64,000 nucleotides of DNA from Bosea sp. 29B (GCF_902506165.1 NZ_LR733817.1:558001-622000), one strand, 5' to 3'. Counted from the first letter of the stretch, positions 22,515 to 31,996 are shown. Translations and numbers: made by a program. Notes: generated from the sequence alone by a model not told the origin.

Positions 22515-23834
22515 TTGGAGCAGCGGCAGGACGCAATTGCAGAGCGGCATCGGGTCGCCCGCCGGATCTTCGACGCCGCCGTGGACAGAGCCCATCCGCG
22601 CAGCTGGCTCGCCGCGCATCTGCCGCCCCCGCCTCCGAAGGGGCGCCTGATCCTGCTGGCCGCCGGCAAGGCCGCCGGCAGCATGACTCTGCTGGCGGAA
22701 GCCCATTATCTCGACACGCTGAAGCTGCCGCCCGAACGCTTCCTCGGCCATGCAGTCGCCCGCCATGGCTACGAGGCACAGACCCGCCATATCCCGATGC
22801 TGGCCGCCGGCCACCCGGTGCCCGACGAGGGCAGCATCGCCAGCGCGACACGCGCGCTCGCACTCGCCGCCTCCGCCACCGCCGACGATCTCGTCCTGGT
22901 GCTGCTCTCCGGCGGCGGCTCGGCCAACTGGGTCGCGCCGGCCGGTGCGCTCGCACTCGCCGAGAAGCAGGCGGTCAACAAGGCGCTGCTGCGCTCCGGC
23001 GCGCCGATCGGCGAGATGAACATCGTCCGCAAGCGGCTCTCGCGCATCAAGGGCGGCCGGCTCGCGCTCGCCGCCGCTCCGGGCAAGCTGCTGACCCTCG
23101 CCGTCTCCGACGTGCCGCATGACGATCCCGCCGCGATCGCCTCGGGGCCGACCGTGCCCGACCCGAGCACGATGGCCGATGCCCGCGCCATCGTCGCCCG
23201 CTACGGGCTGGCGCTGCCACCCGCGGCGCAGGCCCTGCTCGCCGACGACGCCAGCGAAACGCCCAAGCCCGGCGATCCCGCCTTCGCCGGCAGCGAATAC
23301 CGCATCGTCGCACGCCCGGCCGACGCCATTGCCGCGGCGGTCAAGGCCGCCGCCGAGGCCGGTTATGAGCCGATCGATCTCGGCCCTGATCTCGAAGGCG
23401 AGGCGCGCGACGTCGCCGCCGCCCAGGCGCAGCGGGCACGCGAGCTGAAGGCGGCCGGGCGCCGCGTTGCGCTGATCTCCGGCGGCGAGCTCACCGTCAC
23501 CATCGCCGGCAATGGCCGCGGCGGCCCGAACCAGGAATTCGCGCTGGCCCTGGCGATCGCGCTCGCTGGCGAGCCCGGCATCGTCGCGCTCTCGGGCGAC
23601 ACCGACGGCACCGATGGCGGCGGCGGCGAGGCGACCGACCCGGCCGGCGCGGTGATCGACGAGACGACGCTGGCGCGCGCCCGCGGCCTCGGCCTCGATC
23701 CCGCCAAATCGCTGGCCCAGAACGACTCGACCGGCTTCTTCTCGGCTCTCGGCGACCTGTTGCAGACCGGCCCGACCCTGACCAATGTCAACGATTGCCG
23801 CGTGATTCTGATCGATCCAAGAAGCGATTCATGA
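22515..23834 (+). CDS. glycerate 2-kinase (MOFRL family)
   Basis: 439 residues. ATP-dependent kinase making 2-phosphoglycerate from D-glycerate; older annotations call the family hydroxypyruvate reductase (TtuD). Visible blocks are RLILLAAGKAAGSM, LVLLSGGGSANWVAPAG, MNIVRKRLSRIKGGRLA, SDVPHDDPAAIASGPTVPD and the MOFRL end LISGGELTVTI...GGPNQEFALALA...SGDTDGTDGG. I chose the TTG at 22515 because GGGGAAGG is spaced correctly before it and no better start gives the N-terminal helix. The stop overlaps the next gene (ATGA). Pyruvate kinase is two genes on, which links glycerate use to pyruvate formation. Confidence 0.92.
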   Translation: MEQRQDAIAERHRVARRIFDAAVDRAHPRSWLAAHLPPPPPKGRLILLAAGKAAGSMTLLAEAHYLDTLKLPPERFLGHAVARHGYEAQTRHIPMLAAGHPVPDEGSIASATRALALAASATADDLVLVLLSGGGSANWVAPAGALALAEKQAVNKALLRSGAPIGEMNIVRKRLSRIKGGRLALAAAPGKLLTLAVSDVPHDDPAAIASGPTVPDPSTMADARAIVARYGLALPPAAQALLADDASETPKPGDPAFAGSEYRIVARPADAIAAAVKAAAEAGYEPIDLGPDLEGEARDVAAAQAQRARELKAAGRRVALISGGELTVTIAGNGRGGPNQEFALALAIALAGEPGIVALSGDTDGTDGGGGEATDPAGAVIDETTLARARGLGLDPAKSLAQNDSTGFFSALGDLLQTGPTLTNVNDCRVILIDPRSDS

Positions 23835-24268
23835 GCCGAAGCGCACGTCTCCATTCGATGTTGCTGGCCGGAGGGCTGCTGATGGCCGGTGCCGGCCCGG
23901 CGCTGGCCGATCTGCGCATGTGCAACACGACCGGCAGCCGCGTCGGCATCGCCCTCGGTTATCGCGATGCGCAAGGCTGGATCACCGAAGGCTGGTGGAA
24001 CCTGGCTCCGCGCGCCTGCGAGACCCTGCTGCGCGGCACGCTGGCGGCGCGCTTCTACTACGTCCACGCCGTCGACTACGACAAAGGCGGCGAATGGACC
24101 GGCAAATCCGTCATGTGCACGCGCAACAAGGAATTCACTATCCGCGGCATCGAGGACTGCCTGGCGCGCGGCTATGAGCGCTCCGGCTTCTTCGAGGTCG
24201 ACACCGGCGAGCAGAAAGGCTGGACGATCCAGCTCACCGACACGGCCGGCGCCGCGCCGCGCCCGTGA
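23831..24268 (+). CDS. DUF1036 secreted protein
   Basis: 145 residues with a signal peptide (MSRSARLHSMLLAGGLLMAG, then ALADL). The mature part LRMCNTTGSRVGIALGY, GWWNLAPRACETLL and RFYYVHAVDYDKGGEW is the diagnostic DUF1036 pattern with paired cysteines (MCNTT, CETLL, VMCTRN, EDCLARG). Function is unknown. It overlaps the glycerate kinase stop by 4 bases and precedes pyk; this neighbourhood recurs in Hyphomicrobiales (recalled, not checked). Confidence 0.88.
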   Translation: MSRSARLHSMLLAGGLLMAGAGPALADLRMCNTTGSRVGIALGYRDAQGWITEGWWNLAPRACETLLRGTLAARFYYVHAVDYDKGGEWTGKSVMCTRNKEFTIRGIEDCLARGYERSGFFEVDTGEQKGWTIQLTDTAGAAPRP

Positions 24269-24361
24269 TTGCGGTGCAGCAAATCGCTTGCCCTAATCGG
24301 TTGAATCGGCGAGGCCTGCCGGAAGCGGGTCCAAATGGGTTTTTGAAGGGGGAATGACGTG

Positions 24362-25801
24362 ATGAGGCGGGAACGGCGGATCAAGATCATCGCGACGCTG
24401 GGGCCGGCCTCGTCCACCTCGGAGATGTGCGCCGCCCTGTTCAAGGCCGGCGTCGACGTCTTCCGCATCAATATGAGCCACACCCAGCGCGAGGATCTGC
24501 CGGCAAGGATCGCGATGCTGCGCGGGCTGGAGAAGCAGTTCCGCCGCCCGGTCGGCATCCTCGCCGACCTGCAGGGGCCGAAGCTGCGCGTCGGCCAGTT
24601 CGGCGGCGATGGCGGCGTGATGCTGGAGAAGGATGCCCGCTTCATCCTCGACGCCGACCCGGCGCCCGGCACCGTCAAGCGCGTGCACCTGCCGCATCCG
24701 GAGATCCTCTCGGCGCTGGAGCCCGGCCATCACCTCATTCTTGACGACGGCAAGATCCGTCTCGTCGTCGAGAAGGCTTCGCCCAAGCAGGCCGTGACCA
24801 AGGTCGTCGTCGGCGGCCGCCTCTCCTCGCGCAAGGGCGTCAGCCTGCCCGACACCACGATCCCGGTCTCGGCCATGACCGACAAGGACCGTTCCGACGC
24901 CGAGGCCGCAGCAGAAGCCGGCGTCGACTGGATCGCCCTCTCCTTCGTGCAGCGGCCGGAGGACATGGCCGAGCTGCGCAAGATCGTGCAAGGCCGGGCG
25001 CTGGCGCTCGCCAAGATCGAGAAGCCGCAGGCCGTGCTGCGCCTGCAGGAGATCATCGAAGCGTCCGATGCGATCATGGTGGCGCGCGGCGATCTCGGGG
25101 TCGAGATGCCGCTCGAGAAGGTGCCGGGCACCCAGAAGCGCATCACCCGCATGGCCCGGCGCATGGGCAAGCCTGTCGTCGTCGCGACGCAGATGCTGGA
25201 AAGCATGATCACCGCGCCGGTTCCGACCCGCGCCGAGGTGTCCGACGTCGCCACCGCCGTGTTCGAGGGCGCCGACGCCGTCATGCTCTCGGCCGAGAGC
25301 GCCGCCGGCCAGTACCCGATCGAGGCGGTCGCGATGATGAACCGCATCGCCGAGGAGGTGGAGAGCGACTCGGTCTATCGCTCCATCCTTGAATCGCAGA
25401 AGGCGGAGCCGGAAGCGACCGGCGCCGACGCCATCGCCAAGGCCTCGCACGAGATCGCCGACGCGCTCAATCTCAAGGCGATCGCCGCCTGGACCTCCTC
25501 GGGCTCGACCGCCTTCCGCATCGCCCGCGAGCGCCCGAACTCGACGGTGATCGCGCTGACGCCGAACGCCGCCACGGCGCGCCGGCTCACCCTCGTCTGG
25601 GGCGTCCATTCGGTGGTGACCAAGGACGCAAGCGACATCGACGACATGGCCTTCCGCGCCTGCAAGTTCGCGGTGCGCGAGCGTTTTGCCGCCGAGGGCG
25701 ACCGGCTCATCGTCGTCGCCGGCGTTCCGTTCGGCACGCCGGGCGCAACCAACATGGTCCGCATCGCCTTCGTCGCGAAGGAGCATGTCGAGCAGGCGTG
25801 A
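24362..25801 (+). CDS. pyk: pyruvate kinase
   Basis: 479 residues. Converts PEP and ADP to pyruvate and ATP. Key blocks are KIIATLGPASS, FRINMSHT, GILADLQGPKLRVG, DWIALSFVQRPEDM, the signature ALAKIEKPQAVLRLQEII with its catalytic Lys, and IMVARGDLGVEMPLEKVPGTQKR, followed by the C-terminal allosteric domain (AIAAWTSSGSTAFRIARERP). The ATG at 24362 follows GGGGGA; a GTG three bases earlier is also possible. A hairpin terminator follows. Confidence 0.96.
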   Translation: MRRERRIKIIATLGPASSTSEMCAALFKAGVDVFRINMSHTQREDLPARIAMLRGLEKQFRRPVGILADLQGPKLRVGQFGGDGGVMLEKDARFILDADPAPGTVKRVHLPHPEILSALEPGHHLILDDGKIRLVVEKASPKQAVTKVVVGGRLSSRKGVSLPDTTIPVSAMTDKDRSDAEAAAEAGVDWIALSFVQRPEDMAELRKIVQGRALALAKIEKPQAVLRLQEIIEASDAIMVARGDLGVEMPLEKVPGTQKRITRMARRMGKPVVVATQMLESMITAPVPTRAEVSDVATAVFEGADAVMLSAESAAGQYPIEAVAMMNRIAEEVESDSVYRSILESQKAEPEATGADAIAKASHEIADALNLKAIAAWTSSGSTAFRIARERPNSTVIALTPNAATARRLTLVWGVHSVVTKDASDIDDMAFRACKFAVRERFAAEGDRLIVVAGVPFGTPGATNMVRIAFVAKEHVEQA

Positions 25802-25843
25802 GCGGACGCTTCGCTCGCAGCTGAGCGATCTCACCAACACGGC

Positions 25844-25877
25844 AACGCCCGGATCGCCATCGGTCCGGGCGTTTTCC
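25844..25877 (+). terminator. rho-independent terminator after pyk
   Basis: AACGCCCGGA, a 10-base loop, then TCCGGGCGTT followed by TTCC. A 10-bp perfect stem with a short T-run. Confidence 0.8.
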
Positions 25878-26006
25878 GTTGTCCCGGCGCCGCTACCCAG
25901 CTCGCAAGTCCATAGAAGATACTTATCAAGTAAATAAAGATATTAAATTTTCGTTTTGAATGAGCCGAAGCTATCGTCCTGCAAAACACGGTCCGGGGAG
26001 GGACGC

Positions 26007-27506
26007 ATGAGCGGCGAGGCAGTGAAGAGCTTAGGCTCCGCGGATTTCTCCGGCGGCACTGAGGCCGGCGGCGGGAAGTCCGAATCTGTTCTGAAGAAGA
26101 TCGGCATTCCGCTCGCGATTGCTGTCTTCGCCCTGCTGTTGCTGATGCCGACACCGGCGGGCCTCAGCTATCCCGGCCAGAAGGCGCTGGCGATCTTCTG
26201 CGCCGCCCTGACGCTCTGGGTCGCCGGATCGATCCCGATCTACCTCACCTCCATGCTGGCGATCATCGCGCTGACCCTGACCGGCACGGTCAAGGAGCGC
26301 GTCGCCTTCGAGACGCTGGGCTTCGACGTGATCTGGCTGATGGTTTCGGCCTTCGTGCTGACCGCAGCGATGGTCAAGTCCAACCTCGCCCGCCGCTTCG
26401 CCCTGTGGATGATCACCTCCTTCGGCGGCACGCCGAAACGGACCCTGCTGGTCCTGATCTTCATCAACTTCGCGCTCGCCTTTTTCGTACCCTCGACCAC
26501 GGCACGCGCCAGCCTGATGGTACCGATCTGCGTCATCCTGCTGGAGATCTATCGCGCCGTTCCCGGCCAGAGCAATTTCGGCCGGCTGATGATGCTGCTC
26601 GGCGTCCAGGCCGACGCCGTCGCCACCTCCGGCGTGATGACCGGCACCGCTGCCAACATGATCGCGGTGAAATTCATCAAGGAGCAGGCCGGGACCGACA
26701 TCGGCTACATGGACTGGCTCCTGGCCGCGATGCCCTCGGCAATCCTGACCATGCTGCTGACCTTCTTTGTCGGCCTCAAGCTGTTCGATTTCCGCGGCGA
26801 GACCGGCTTCTCGGAGGGCATGGCCAAGCTCAAGGAACAGCTCGCCGGCCTCGGCAAGCTCACCCTCCCCGAGAAGAAGGCGATGGTGATCTTCGTCCTG
26901 ACGCTGCTGCTCTGGGCGACGGAGGACTATCAGGAGGCCTGGTTCAACGGCTTCGGCCTCTCGGTCTACATGACCGCCGTCATCGCCGCCACGCTCTGCC
27001 TCATGCCCGGGATCGGCCTGATCACCTGGAAGGAGGCAAACATCAAATGGGACCTGATGATCTTCGCGGCCGGCGCCTACGCCGCCGGCAACGCGCTCGA
27101 ATCGACCAAGGGCGCGCAATGGATCATCGGCAAGCTCGTCTACGGGCTCGGTCTCGAGACGATGGCGCCGGCAACCGTCTATGTCGTCGTGATCTTCCTG
27201 AGCATGTTCAGCCACATGATCTTCACCTCGAAGACCGTGCGCACGACGATCATGATCCCGGCCTTCATCGCACTGGCCAAGACGCTCGGCATGAACCCGG
27301 TGACGCTCGCCCTCGCCGCATCGTTCACGCTGACCTACACGATCACCCTGCCGCCGCACTCGAAGGTCAACACCATCTACTTCGCGACCGGCTATTTCTC
27401 GGTGCTCGACCAGCTGAAATACGGCCTCATCACCTGCTTCATCGGCGCCGTCCTGATCTCGCTGTCGGTGTTCACCTGGTTCCGGCTGCTGGGCTACGGC
27501 CTCTGA
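26007..27506 (+). CDS. DASS-family (SLC13-type) anion/dicarboxylate transporter
   Basis: 499 residues, 11-13 hydrophobic segments beginning GIPLAIAVFALLLLMPTPAGL. The paired half-sites of the divalent anion:sodium symporter fold are recognisable: VPSTTARASLMVPICVILLE with VMTGTAANMIAVKF in the first half and FTSKTVRTTIMIPAFIALAK with LPPHSKVNTIYFATGYF in the second. Substrate is probably a di- or tricarboxylate or similar anion but is not fixed by sequence. The start was chosen at the ATG behind GGGGAGGG. The A/T-rich stretch 25910-25960 should hold its promoter. A histidine phosphatase follows after 43 bp. Confidence 0.87.
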   Translation: MSGEAVKSLGSADFSGGTEAGGGKSESVLKKIGIPLAIAVFALLLLMPTPAGLSYPGQKALAIFCAALTLWVAGSIPIYLTSMLAIIALTLTGTVKERVAFETLGFDVIWLMVSAFVLTAAMVKSNLARRFALWMITSFGGTPKRTLLVLIFINFALAFFVPSTTARASLMVPICVILLEIYRAVPGQSNFGRLMMLLGVQADAVATSGVMTGTAANMIAVKFIKEQAGTDIGYMDWLLAAMPSAILTMLLTFFVGLKLFDFRGETGFSEGMAKLKEQLAGLGKLTLPEKKAMVIFVLTLLLWATEDYQEAWFNGFGLSVYMTAVIAATLCLMPGIGLITWKEANIKWDLMIFAAGAYAAGNALESTKGAQWIIGKLVYGLGLETMAPATVYVVVIFLSMFSHMIFTSKTVRTTIMIPAFIALAKTLGMNPVTLALAASFTLTYTITLPPHSKVNTIYFATGYFSVLDQLKYGLITCFIGAVLISLSVFTWFRLLGYGL

Positions 27507-27549
27507 CACTCCGCCGGACCGCAGCCAATCCCACGACAGAGCCGATCCG

Positions 27550-28155
27550 ATGAGACTGATCCTGCTTCGCCACGGCGAAACCCTCTGGAACACGCAGAAA
27601 CGCCTGCAGGGCCATGACGACTCCCCCCTCTCCGAGCGCGGCGTCGCGCAGGCGCAGGCAATCGCGCCGAGCCTGCGCACGCTCGCCCCGGCCAGGATCG
27701 TCTCCTCCGACCTCGGCCGCGCCCGCCAGACGGCGCGGATCGTCGGCTACGAGGACGCCGTGCTGGAGCCGCGCCTGCGCGAGCTCGACATGGGCGCCTG
27801 GACCGGCCGCGCCAAGGACGAGCTGATCGCCAGCCAGCCCGACGACTATGCCGCCTGGCGCGCCGGTCGCCTGACCCCGGCCGGCGGCGAGAGCTGGCAG
27901 CAGTTCACGGCGCGCATCCGCGATGCGCTCGCAGACTGGATCGGGCGCGGCGGCGGCGATCTCCTCGCCATCGTCCATAGCGGCGTCGTCCGCGCCGCCT
28001 GCAACGTGCTGCTCGGGCTTGCGCCCAATCAGATCCTGCCGGTGACCCCCGGCACGCTGACCATCTTCGATTTCGCCGATGGCAATGCGGCAGCGCCCCG
28101 GCTCGAAGCCTATAATCTCGGCGCCTTCACGCCCGATCTGGACGTGGCCGACTGA
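27550..28155 (+). CDS. histidine phosphatase family protein (phosphoglycerate-mutase-like)
   Basis: 201 residues. The catalytic LRHGETLWN motif is at the N-terminus, followed by SPLSERGVAQAQAIA, VSSDLGRARQTA, the acid/base region LRELDMGAWTG and the second catalytic His in LAIVHSGVVRAA. This is the GpmB/CobC-like cofactor-independent-phosphatase type; the substrate is unknown. It may be co-transcribed with the upstream DASS transporter. Ends 2 bp from the convergent LysR gene. Confidence 0.9.
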   Translation: MRLILLRHGETLWNTQKRLQGHDDSPLSERGVAQAQAIAPSLRTLAPARIVSSDLGRARQTARIVGYEDAVLEPRLRELDMGAWTGRAKDELIASQPDDYAAWRAGRLTPAGGESWQQFTARIRDALADWIGRGGGDLLAIVHSGVVRAACNVLLGLAPNQILPVTPGTLTIFDFADGNAAAPRLEAYNLGAFTPDLDVAD

Positions 28156-28157
28156 TA

Positions 28158-29072
28158 TCAGCGCAGTGCCGCGAACCGCCCTGGCAAGGGCTCGCTGACC
28201 AGCAAATCGAGGAAGCGCGCCGTCGCCGGCGAGAGCAGCTTGCCGCGATGATGCGCGATCCTGATGCCCCGCTCGAAGGTGGCGCCCGCAATCGGCACCT
28301 CAACAAGCAGGCCGCCGGCGATGTCGTGCGCCACCGCCATCCGCGAGACGATCGAGACGCCGAGACCGTGCATCACGCCCTGCTTGATCGCCTCCAGGCT
28401 GGAGATGTGCATTTCCGGGCCGAGCCTGATCCCGCTGCGGCGCATCCGTTCCACCAGGAATTGCCGCGTCGCCGAGGGCTCGGGCTTGATCAGGAAGGTC
28501 TCCTTGGCGAGCTCCCCCGGCACCACCTCGCCGCGCCGCGCAAAGGGATGGCCCGGCGCCGTGATCAGCACCAGCTCGTCGCGGCAGAGCTCGCGGAACA
28601 GGAAGCGCTGCGGATCGAGCTCAATCTGGTCGGAGACGATCAGGAACTCGACGCTGTTCGCCTCGAGCCGGCGGATCAGCTCGGAGGAGGAGGCGATATC
28701 GAGCTCGAAGGCCAGCTTCGACGCAAGCTGCTTATGCCGGGCGATGATCGCCGGAACGAGGTAGACGCCAATGAAGTTGCTGGCGCCGAAATGGATGGTA
28801 CCGCCTAGCGGATCGCCCATCTGGCGCAGGTGCTCGCGTGCCGCGCCGAGCGCGTTGACGACCTGCAGCGCATAATCGCGGAAGGCCACGCCCTGCTGCG
28901 TCAGATGCATCCGCTTGGCGATCCGATCGAACAGCATCGTGTCGAGCTCCTGCTCGAGCATGCGGATGCGCATGGTCACGGCCGGCTGCGTGCAATGCAT
29001 CCTCCTGGCGGTCTCGGTGACGCTGAGACACTCCGCCAGCACCAGGAAGGCCTCGATCTGGTTGATGTTCAC
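28158..29072 (-). CDS. LysR-family transcriptional regulator
   Basis: 304 residues from the GTG at 29072, where GGGACGAG is suitably spaced and the protein begins NINQIEAFLVLAE like most LysR proteins; an ATG at 29111 is an alternative. The helix-turn-helix continues CLSVTETARRMHCTQPAVTMRIRMLEQEL (in outline). The effector domain starts GTIHFGASNFIGVYLVPAI. No clear divergent target: the next plus-strand gene is pncB 331 bp away, and the upstream neighbours are convergent. Confidence 0.9.
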   Translation of the reverse strand: MNINQIEAFLVLAECLSVTETARRMHCTQPAVTMRIRMLEQELDTMLFDRIAKRMHLTQQGVAFRDYALQVVNALGAAREHLRQMGDPLGGTIHFGASNFIGVYLVPAIIARHKQLASKLAFELDIASSSELIRRLEANSVEFLIVSDQIELDPQRFLFRELCRDELVLITAPGHPFARRGEVVPGELAKETFLIKPEPSATRQFLVERMRRSGIRLGPEMHISSLEAIKQGVMHGLGVSIVSRMAVAHDIAGGLLVEVPIAGATFERGIRIAHHRGKLLSPATARFLDLLVSEPLPGRFAALR

Positions 29073-29237
29073 CGGCTCGTCCCGACGGCTGCACGATGTC
29101 GCCATCGTCATTTATCAACCAGAGAATATCAATCAGGGATGATTATGATCTGAGCAGGCCCGCCGCAGCCGGGAAATCCTTGCCTCGGCAGCCGCCATTC
29201 CCCTCGGCCCTCCCCTGCTCTACTGCTGGAGGCGTCA

Positions 29238-29377
29238 GTGTCCGTTTGAGGCGTCGTCAGGGCGTGACGAGACTGGTGTTTTTCGAGCATCGGAGCGGAG
29301 CGTACTCAAGTACGTGAGCACCGAAGCGCAGAAAAATGCCAGGCGCAGGCCGCCCTCACGGCGTCTCGAGCGGACAC
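29238..29377. repeat. 140-bp imperfect inverted repeat upstream of pncB
   Basis: The left arm begins GTGTCCGTTTGAGGCGTC and the right arm, read on the other strand, begins GTGTCCGCTCGAGACGCC. The arms stay alignable through GTGTTTTTCGAGCATCGG versus GCATTTTTCTGCGCTTCGG to a centre near AGTACTC/AAGTACGTGAG. The transcript would fold as one long hairpin. It fills most of the 331-bp gap 29073-29403; the rest shows only A/T-richer sequence near 29110-29150 that could be the LysR promoter. Confidence 0.65.
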
Positions 29378-29403
29378 GTAGTCTCAGCGAGCCAGCGACG
29401 CCC

Positions 29404-30708
29404 ATGGCCCTCACCGACATCGCCACCCGGACCTACAATCACAGCTGGCGGCTCGACCCGATCATCCGCAGCCTGCTCGACACCGATTTCTACAAGCTGC
29501 TGATGCTGCAGATGATCAGGAGCTTCCACCCGGAGGTGCAGGTCACCTTCGGCCTGATCAATCGCTCCAAGCAGATTCGCCTCGCCGACGTGATCGAGGA
29601 AGCCGAGCTGCGCGCCCAGCTCGACCATGCCCGTGGGCTACGCTTCACCAAGAAGGAGCTGATCTGGCTCGCCGGCAACAGCTTCTACGGCAAGACCCAG
29701 ATGTTCACGCCGGACTTCATCGCCTGGCTCGCCGAGTTCCGCCTGCCCGAATACGAACTCCGCAAAGTCGACGGCCAGTACGAGCTGACCTTCGCCGGCC
29801 CCTGGACCCACTCGATGATGTGGGAGATCCCGGCACTCGCCATCGTCAACGAGCTGCGCTCGCGCCAGGCACTCAAGGGCTGGGACCGCTTCGCGCTCGA
29901 CGTGCTCTATGCCCGCGCCAAGTCGAAGCTCTGGGACAAGGTCGAGCGGCTGAAGAAGCTGCCCGATCTGCGCATCTCCGATTTTGGCACGCGCCGCCGC
30001 CATGGTCATCTCTGGCAGCGCTGGTGCGTCGAGGCGCTGAAGGAGGGCCTGGGGCCGACCTTCACCGGCACCTCCAACGTCCTGCTCGCCATGGAGCACG
30101 ATCTTGAGGCGATCGGCACCAACGCCCATGAACTGCCGATGGTGCTGGCGGCGCTGGCCGACAGCGACGAGGAACTGAAGCGCGCGCCCTATCGCGTGCT
30201 CGACGAATGGCGCCAGGTCTATGGTGGCAACCTCCTGATCGTGCTGCCGGACGCCTTCGGCACCACGGCCTTCCTCGACGATGCCCCGTCCTGGCTCGCC
30301 GACTGGACCGGTTTTCGCCCTGACAGCGCCCCGCCGATCGAGGCCGGCGAGCAGATCATCGCCTGGTGGACATCCCAGGGCCGCGATCCCAAGAGCAAGC
30401 TGCTGATTTTCTCCGACGGCATGGACATCGACTCGATCGAGGAGGCCTATCGCCATTTCCACGGAAGGGTCCGCACCGGCTTCGGCTGGGGCACCAACCT
30501 GACCAACGACTTCGTCGGCTGCTCGCCGGTCGGCACGCCCGATCTCGACCCGATCTCACTGGTCTGCAAGGTCGTCAGCGCCAATGGCCGCCCGGCGGTG
30601 AAGCTCTCCGACAACCCGAACAAGGCGACCGGCGACCCGGCCGAGATCGCAAGGTATCTGCGGGTGTTCGGCGGGGCGGACCGAAAGGCGAAAGCGGTGA
30701 GGGTTTAG
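29404..30708 (+). CDS. pncB: nicotinate phosphoribosyltransferase
   Basis: 434 residues. Makes nicotinate mononucleotide from nicotinate and PRPP, the entry of the Preiss-Handler NAD salvage route. Blocks include [23 protein letters not shown], the phosphate-binding [55 protein letters not shown] and [12 protein letters not shown]. The ATG at 29404 was chosen because upstream in-frame codons (from 29314) translate the inverted repeat. The ribosome site is weak. Confidence 0.94.
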   Translation: MALTDIATRTYNHSWRLDPIIRSLLDTDFYKLLMLQMIRSFHPEVQVTFGLINRSKQIRLADVIEEAELRAQLDHARGLRFTKKELIWLAGNSFYGKTQMFTPDFIAWLAEFRLPEYELRKVDGQYELTFAGPWTHSMMWEIPALAIVNELRSRQALKGWDRFALDVLYARAKSKLWDKVERLKKLPDLRISDFGTRRRHGHLWQRWCVEALKEGLGPTFTGTSNVLLAMEHDLEAIGTNAHELPMVLAALADSDEELKRAPYRVLDEWRQVYGGNLLIVLPDAFGTTAFLDDAPSWLADWTGFRPDSAPPIEAGEQIIAWWTSQGRDPKSKLLIFSDGMDIDSIEEAYRHFHGRVRTGFGWGTNLTNDFVGCSPVGTPDLDPISLVCKVVSANGRPAVKLSDNPNKATGDPAEIARYLRVFGGADRKAKAVRV

Positions 30709-30797
30709 CGGCGGGGTTTTGCGCGCCGCTGCTTACGCCCCATGGCGGGCATTGGCGTGGTGCAGATTTCAAGCAATTCACCCCGGCAGGCGTACCT

Positions 30798-31136
30798 GTG
30801 AGACTTGGCATCAACCTACGCGGTGACCTCGCTAAGCTGAGCGACGAAGGGCTGGCTACGCACCTTGAAAAGAGCCTCGCCTATCGCGAATGGCTTTCAT
30901 CGCGCGCCGCTGATGCCCCAAACCGATGGCTGTACAAGATTGGCGTCGGCATGCCCTTCGGCAGAGGCCCTTTGCATGCACGCATTTTTTATCGCGCCAT
31001 GGGGCTCATATATGGTGGCCCTTTGAACGGGCACTCTCTGGGTGACCTGTACGTGCTGGATTGCGAGATCAAGGACATCATGGACGAACTGAGACGTCGG
31101 GCGCGTATCGCTCGGCGGCATCGTCTCAGTCCCTGA
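30798..31136 (+). CDS. hypothetical protein, 112 residues, lower G+C
   Basis: Not recognised. A GTG at 30798 opens a frame for a basic, Arg/Leu/Gly-rich protein (LGINLRGDLAKLSDEGLATH, KIGVGMPFGRGP, MGLIYGGPLNGHSLGDLYVL, DIMDELRRRARIARR). No signal peptide or membrane segment is visible; the 70-90 region is mildly hydrophobic. Base composition and codon choice are less G+C-biased than in neighbouring genes, which suggests later arrival. It is the only sensible frame between pncB and the convergent DHFR-like gene. Ribosome site AGGCG before GTG is modest. Confidence 0.55.
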   Translation: MRLGINLRGDLAKLSDEGLATHLEKSLAYREWLSSRAADAPNRWLYKIGVGMPFGRGPLHARIFYRAMGLIYGGPLNGHSLGDLYVLDCEIKDIMDELRRRARIARRHRLSP

Positions 31137-31203
31137 TTAAAGGCAGTTTTCGACCCAAAGCGGTCCTCTCGCTCAGCAGGAACAGGCAAGCGAGCTTGTG
31201 TGA

Positions 31204-31734
31204 CTAAGCAGGAACATAGGTCAGCCTGATCACGCTCTCGCCGATGCGACCGCTGGCGACGAGGCGCAGCGGCGGCCGGGGGCCTGCGAAGAACGGCGTG
31301 CCATGCCCCAGCACATGCGGGTGGAAGTAGAGCCGATACTCGTCGATGAGACCAAGCTCGGTCACGCTTTGCGCAAGCTTCGGCCCGGACACCGTAATCT
31401 CACCCGCCAGCTCATCCTTCAGCCTGCGGATCGCAGTCTCCATGTCACCGGCGACGAGTGTCGCATTGGGGCCGACCGATGTGAGCGAGCGCGACACAAC
31501 CCATTTCGGCAGGCGCCGCCAGGCCGCTGCGAAGTCGCGATGATCCGCGGTCCACTCAGGATGGTCCTCGTCCCAATAGCGCATGATCTCGTACATGCGG
31601 CGACCGTAGACGCTGCCCGCCAAGCCTCGCACATGCTCGATCCAGTGGCGGAAGAGCACGGCATCAGGCGCAAAGGCCTCGTGGTCGACATAGCCGTCCA
31701 AAGACAGGTTCATTCCGAAGATGAGCTTGGCCAC
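31204..31734 (-). CDS. dihydrofolate-reductase-like (RibD C-terminal domain) protein
   Basis: 176 residues from the GTG at 31734, which has GTGGAGG about 9 bases upstream; an ATG at 31812 would add an unlikely extension. KLIFGMNLSLDGYVDH is the entry of the RibD_C/DHFR-like fold, followed by VYGRRMYEIMRYW and KWVVSRSLTSVG. The NADPH phosphate-loop region ITVSGPKLAQSVTELGLIDEYRLYFHPHVLGHGTPFF is typical. Such stand-alone proteins are widespread reductases of unknown substrate. Divergent from the FMN riboswitch. Confidence 0.88.
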   Translation of the reverse strand: MAKLIFGMNLSLDGYVDHEAFAPDAVLFRHWIEHVRGLAGSVYGRRMYEIMRYWDEDHPEWTADHRDFAAAWRRLPKWVVSRSLTSVGPNATLVAGDMETAIRRLKDELAGEITVSGPKLAQSVTELGLIDEYRLYFHPHVLGHGTPFFAGPRPPLRLVASGRIGESVIRLTYVPA

Positions 31735-31857
31735 GCTGCAAAGCCTCCACGCCACGTCGCCCAGGATAGCGTGAGCCGCAGCGATGCAGAAATGCGCCCG
31801 CTTCCAGCGCATGGCGGCTGTTCCTTGCCGCGGCGTGCGAGTCGGCTATCGTGAACG

Positions 31858-31996
31858 CGTTCTCAGGGCGGGGCGAAATTCCCCACCGGCGGTATGCGGC
31901 CTCGGCCGTGAGCCCGCGAGCGCCTTTCGCAAGGAAGGGTCAGCAGATCAGGTGCGATGCCTGAGCCGACGGTCACAGTCCGGATGAAAGAGAACG
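31858..31996 (+). ncRNA. FMN riboswitch (RFN element)
   Basis: Conserved RFN blocks in order: TCAGGGCGGGGCGAAATTCC, CCACCGGCGGTATG, AGCCCGCGAGCG, AGGGTCAGCAGATCAGGTGC, GATGCCTGAGCCGACGGTCA, CAGTCCGGATGAAAGAGAAC. The closing stem P1 pairs CGTTCTC with GAGAACG. The 79 bases between the aptamer and the ribH start contain G+C-rich complementary stretches and the ribosome site AAAGGAGATC, the probable expression platform. Confidence 0.96.

Noticed and set aside
26007..28155. Link of the DASS transporter to the sugar-acid region as its uptake system
   Set aside because: It is 13 kb away, has its own promoter region and no shared motif was found.
29314..29403. 30-residue N-terminal extension of PncB
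   Set aside because: It translates the right arm of the inverted repeat and is not PncB-like; ATG 29404 begins the family sequence.
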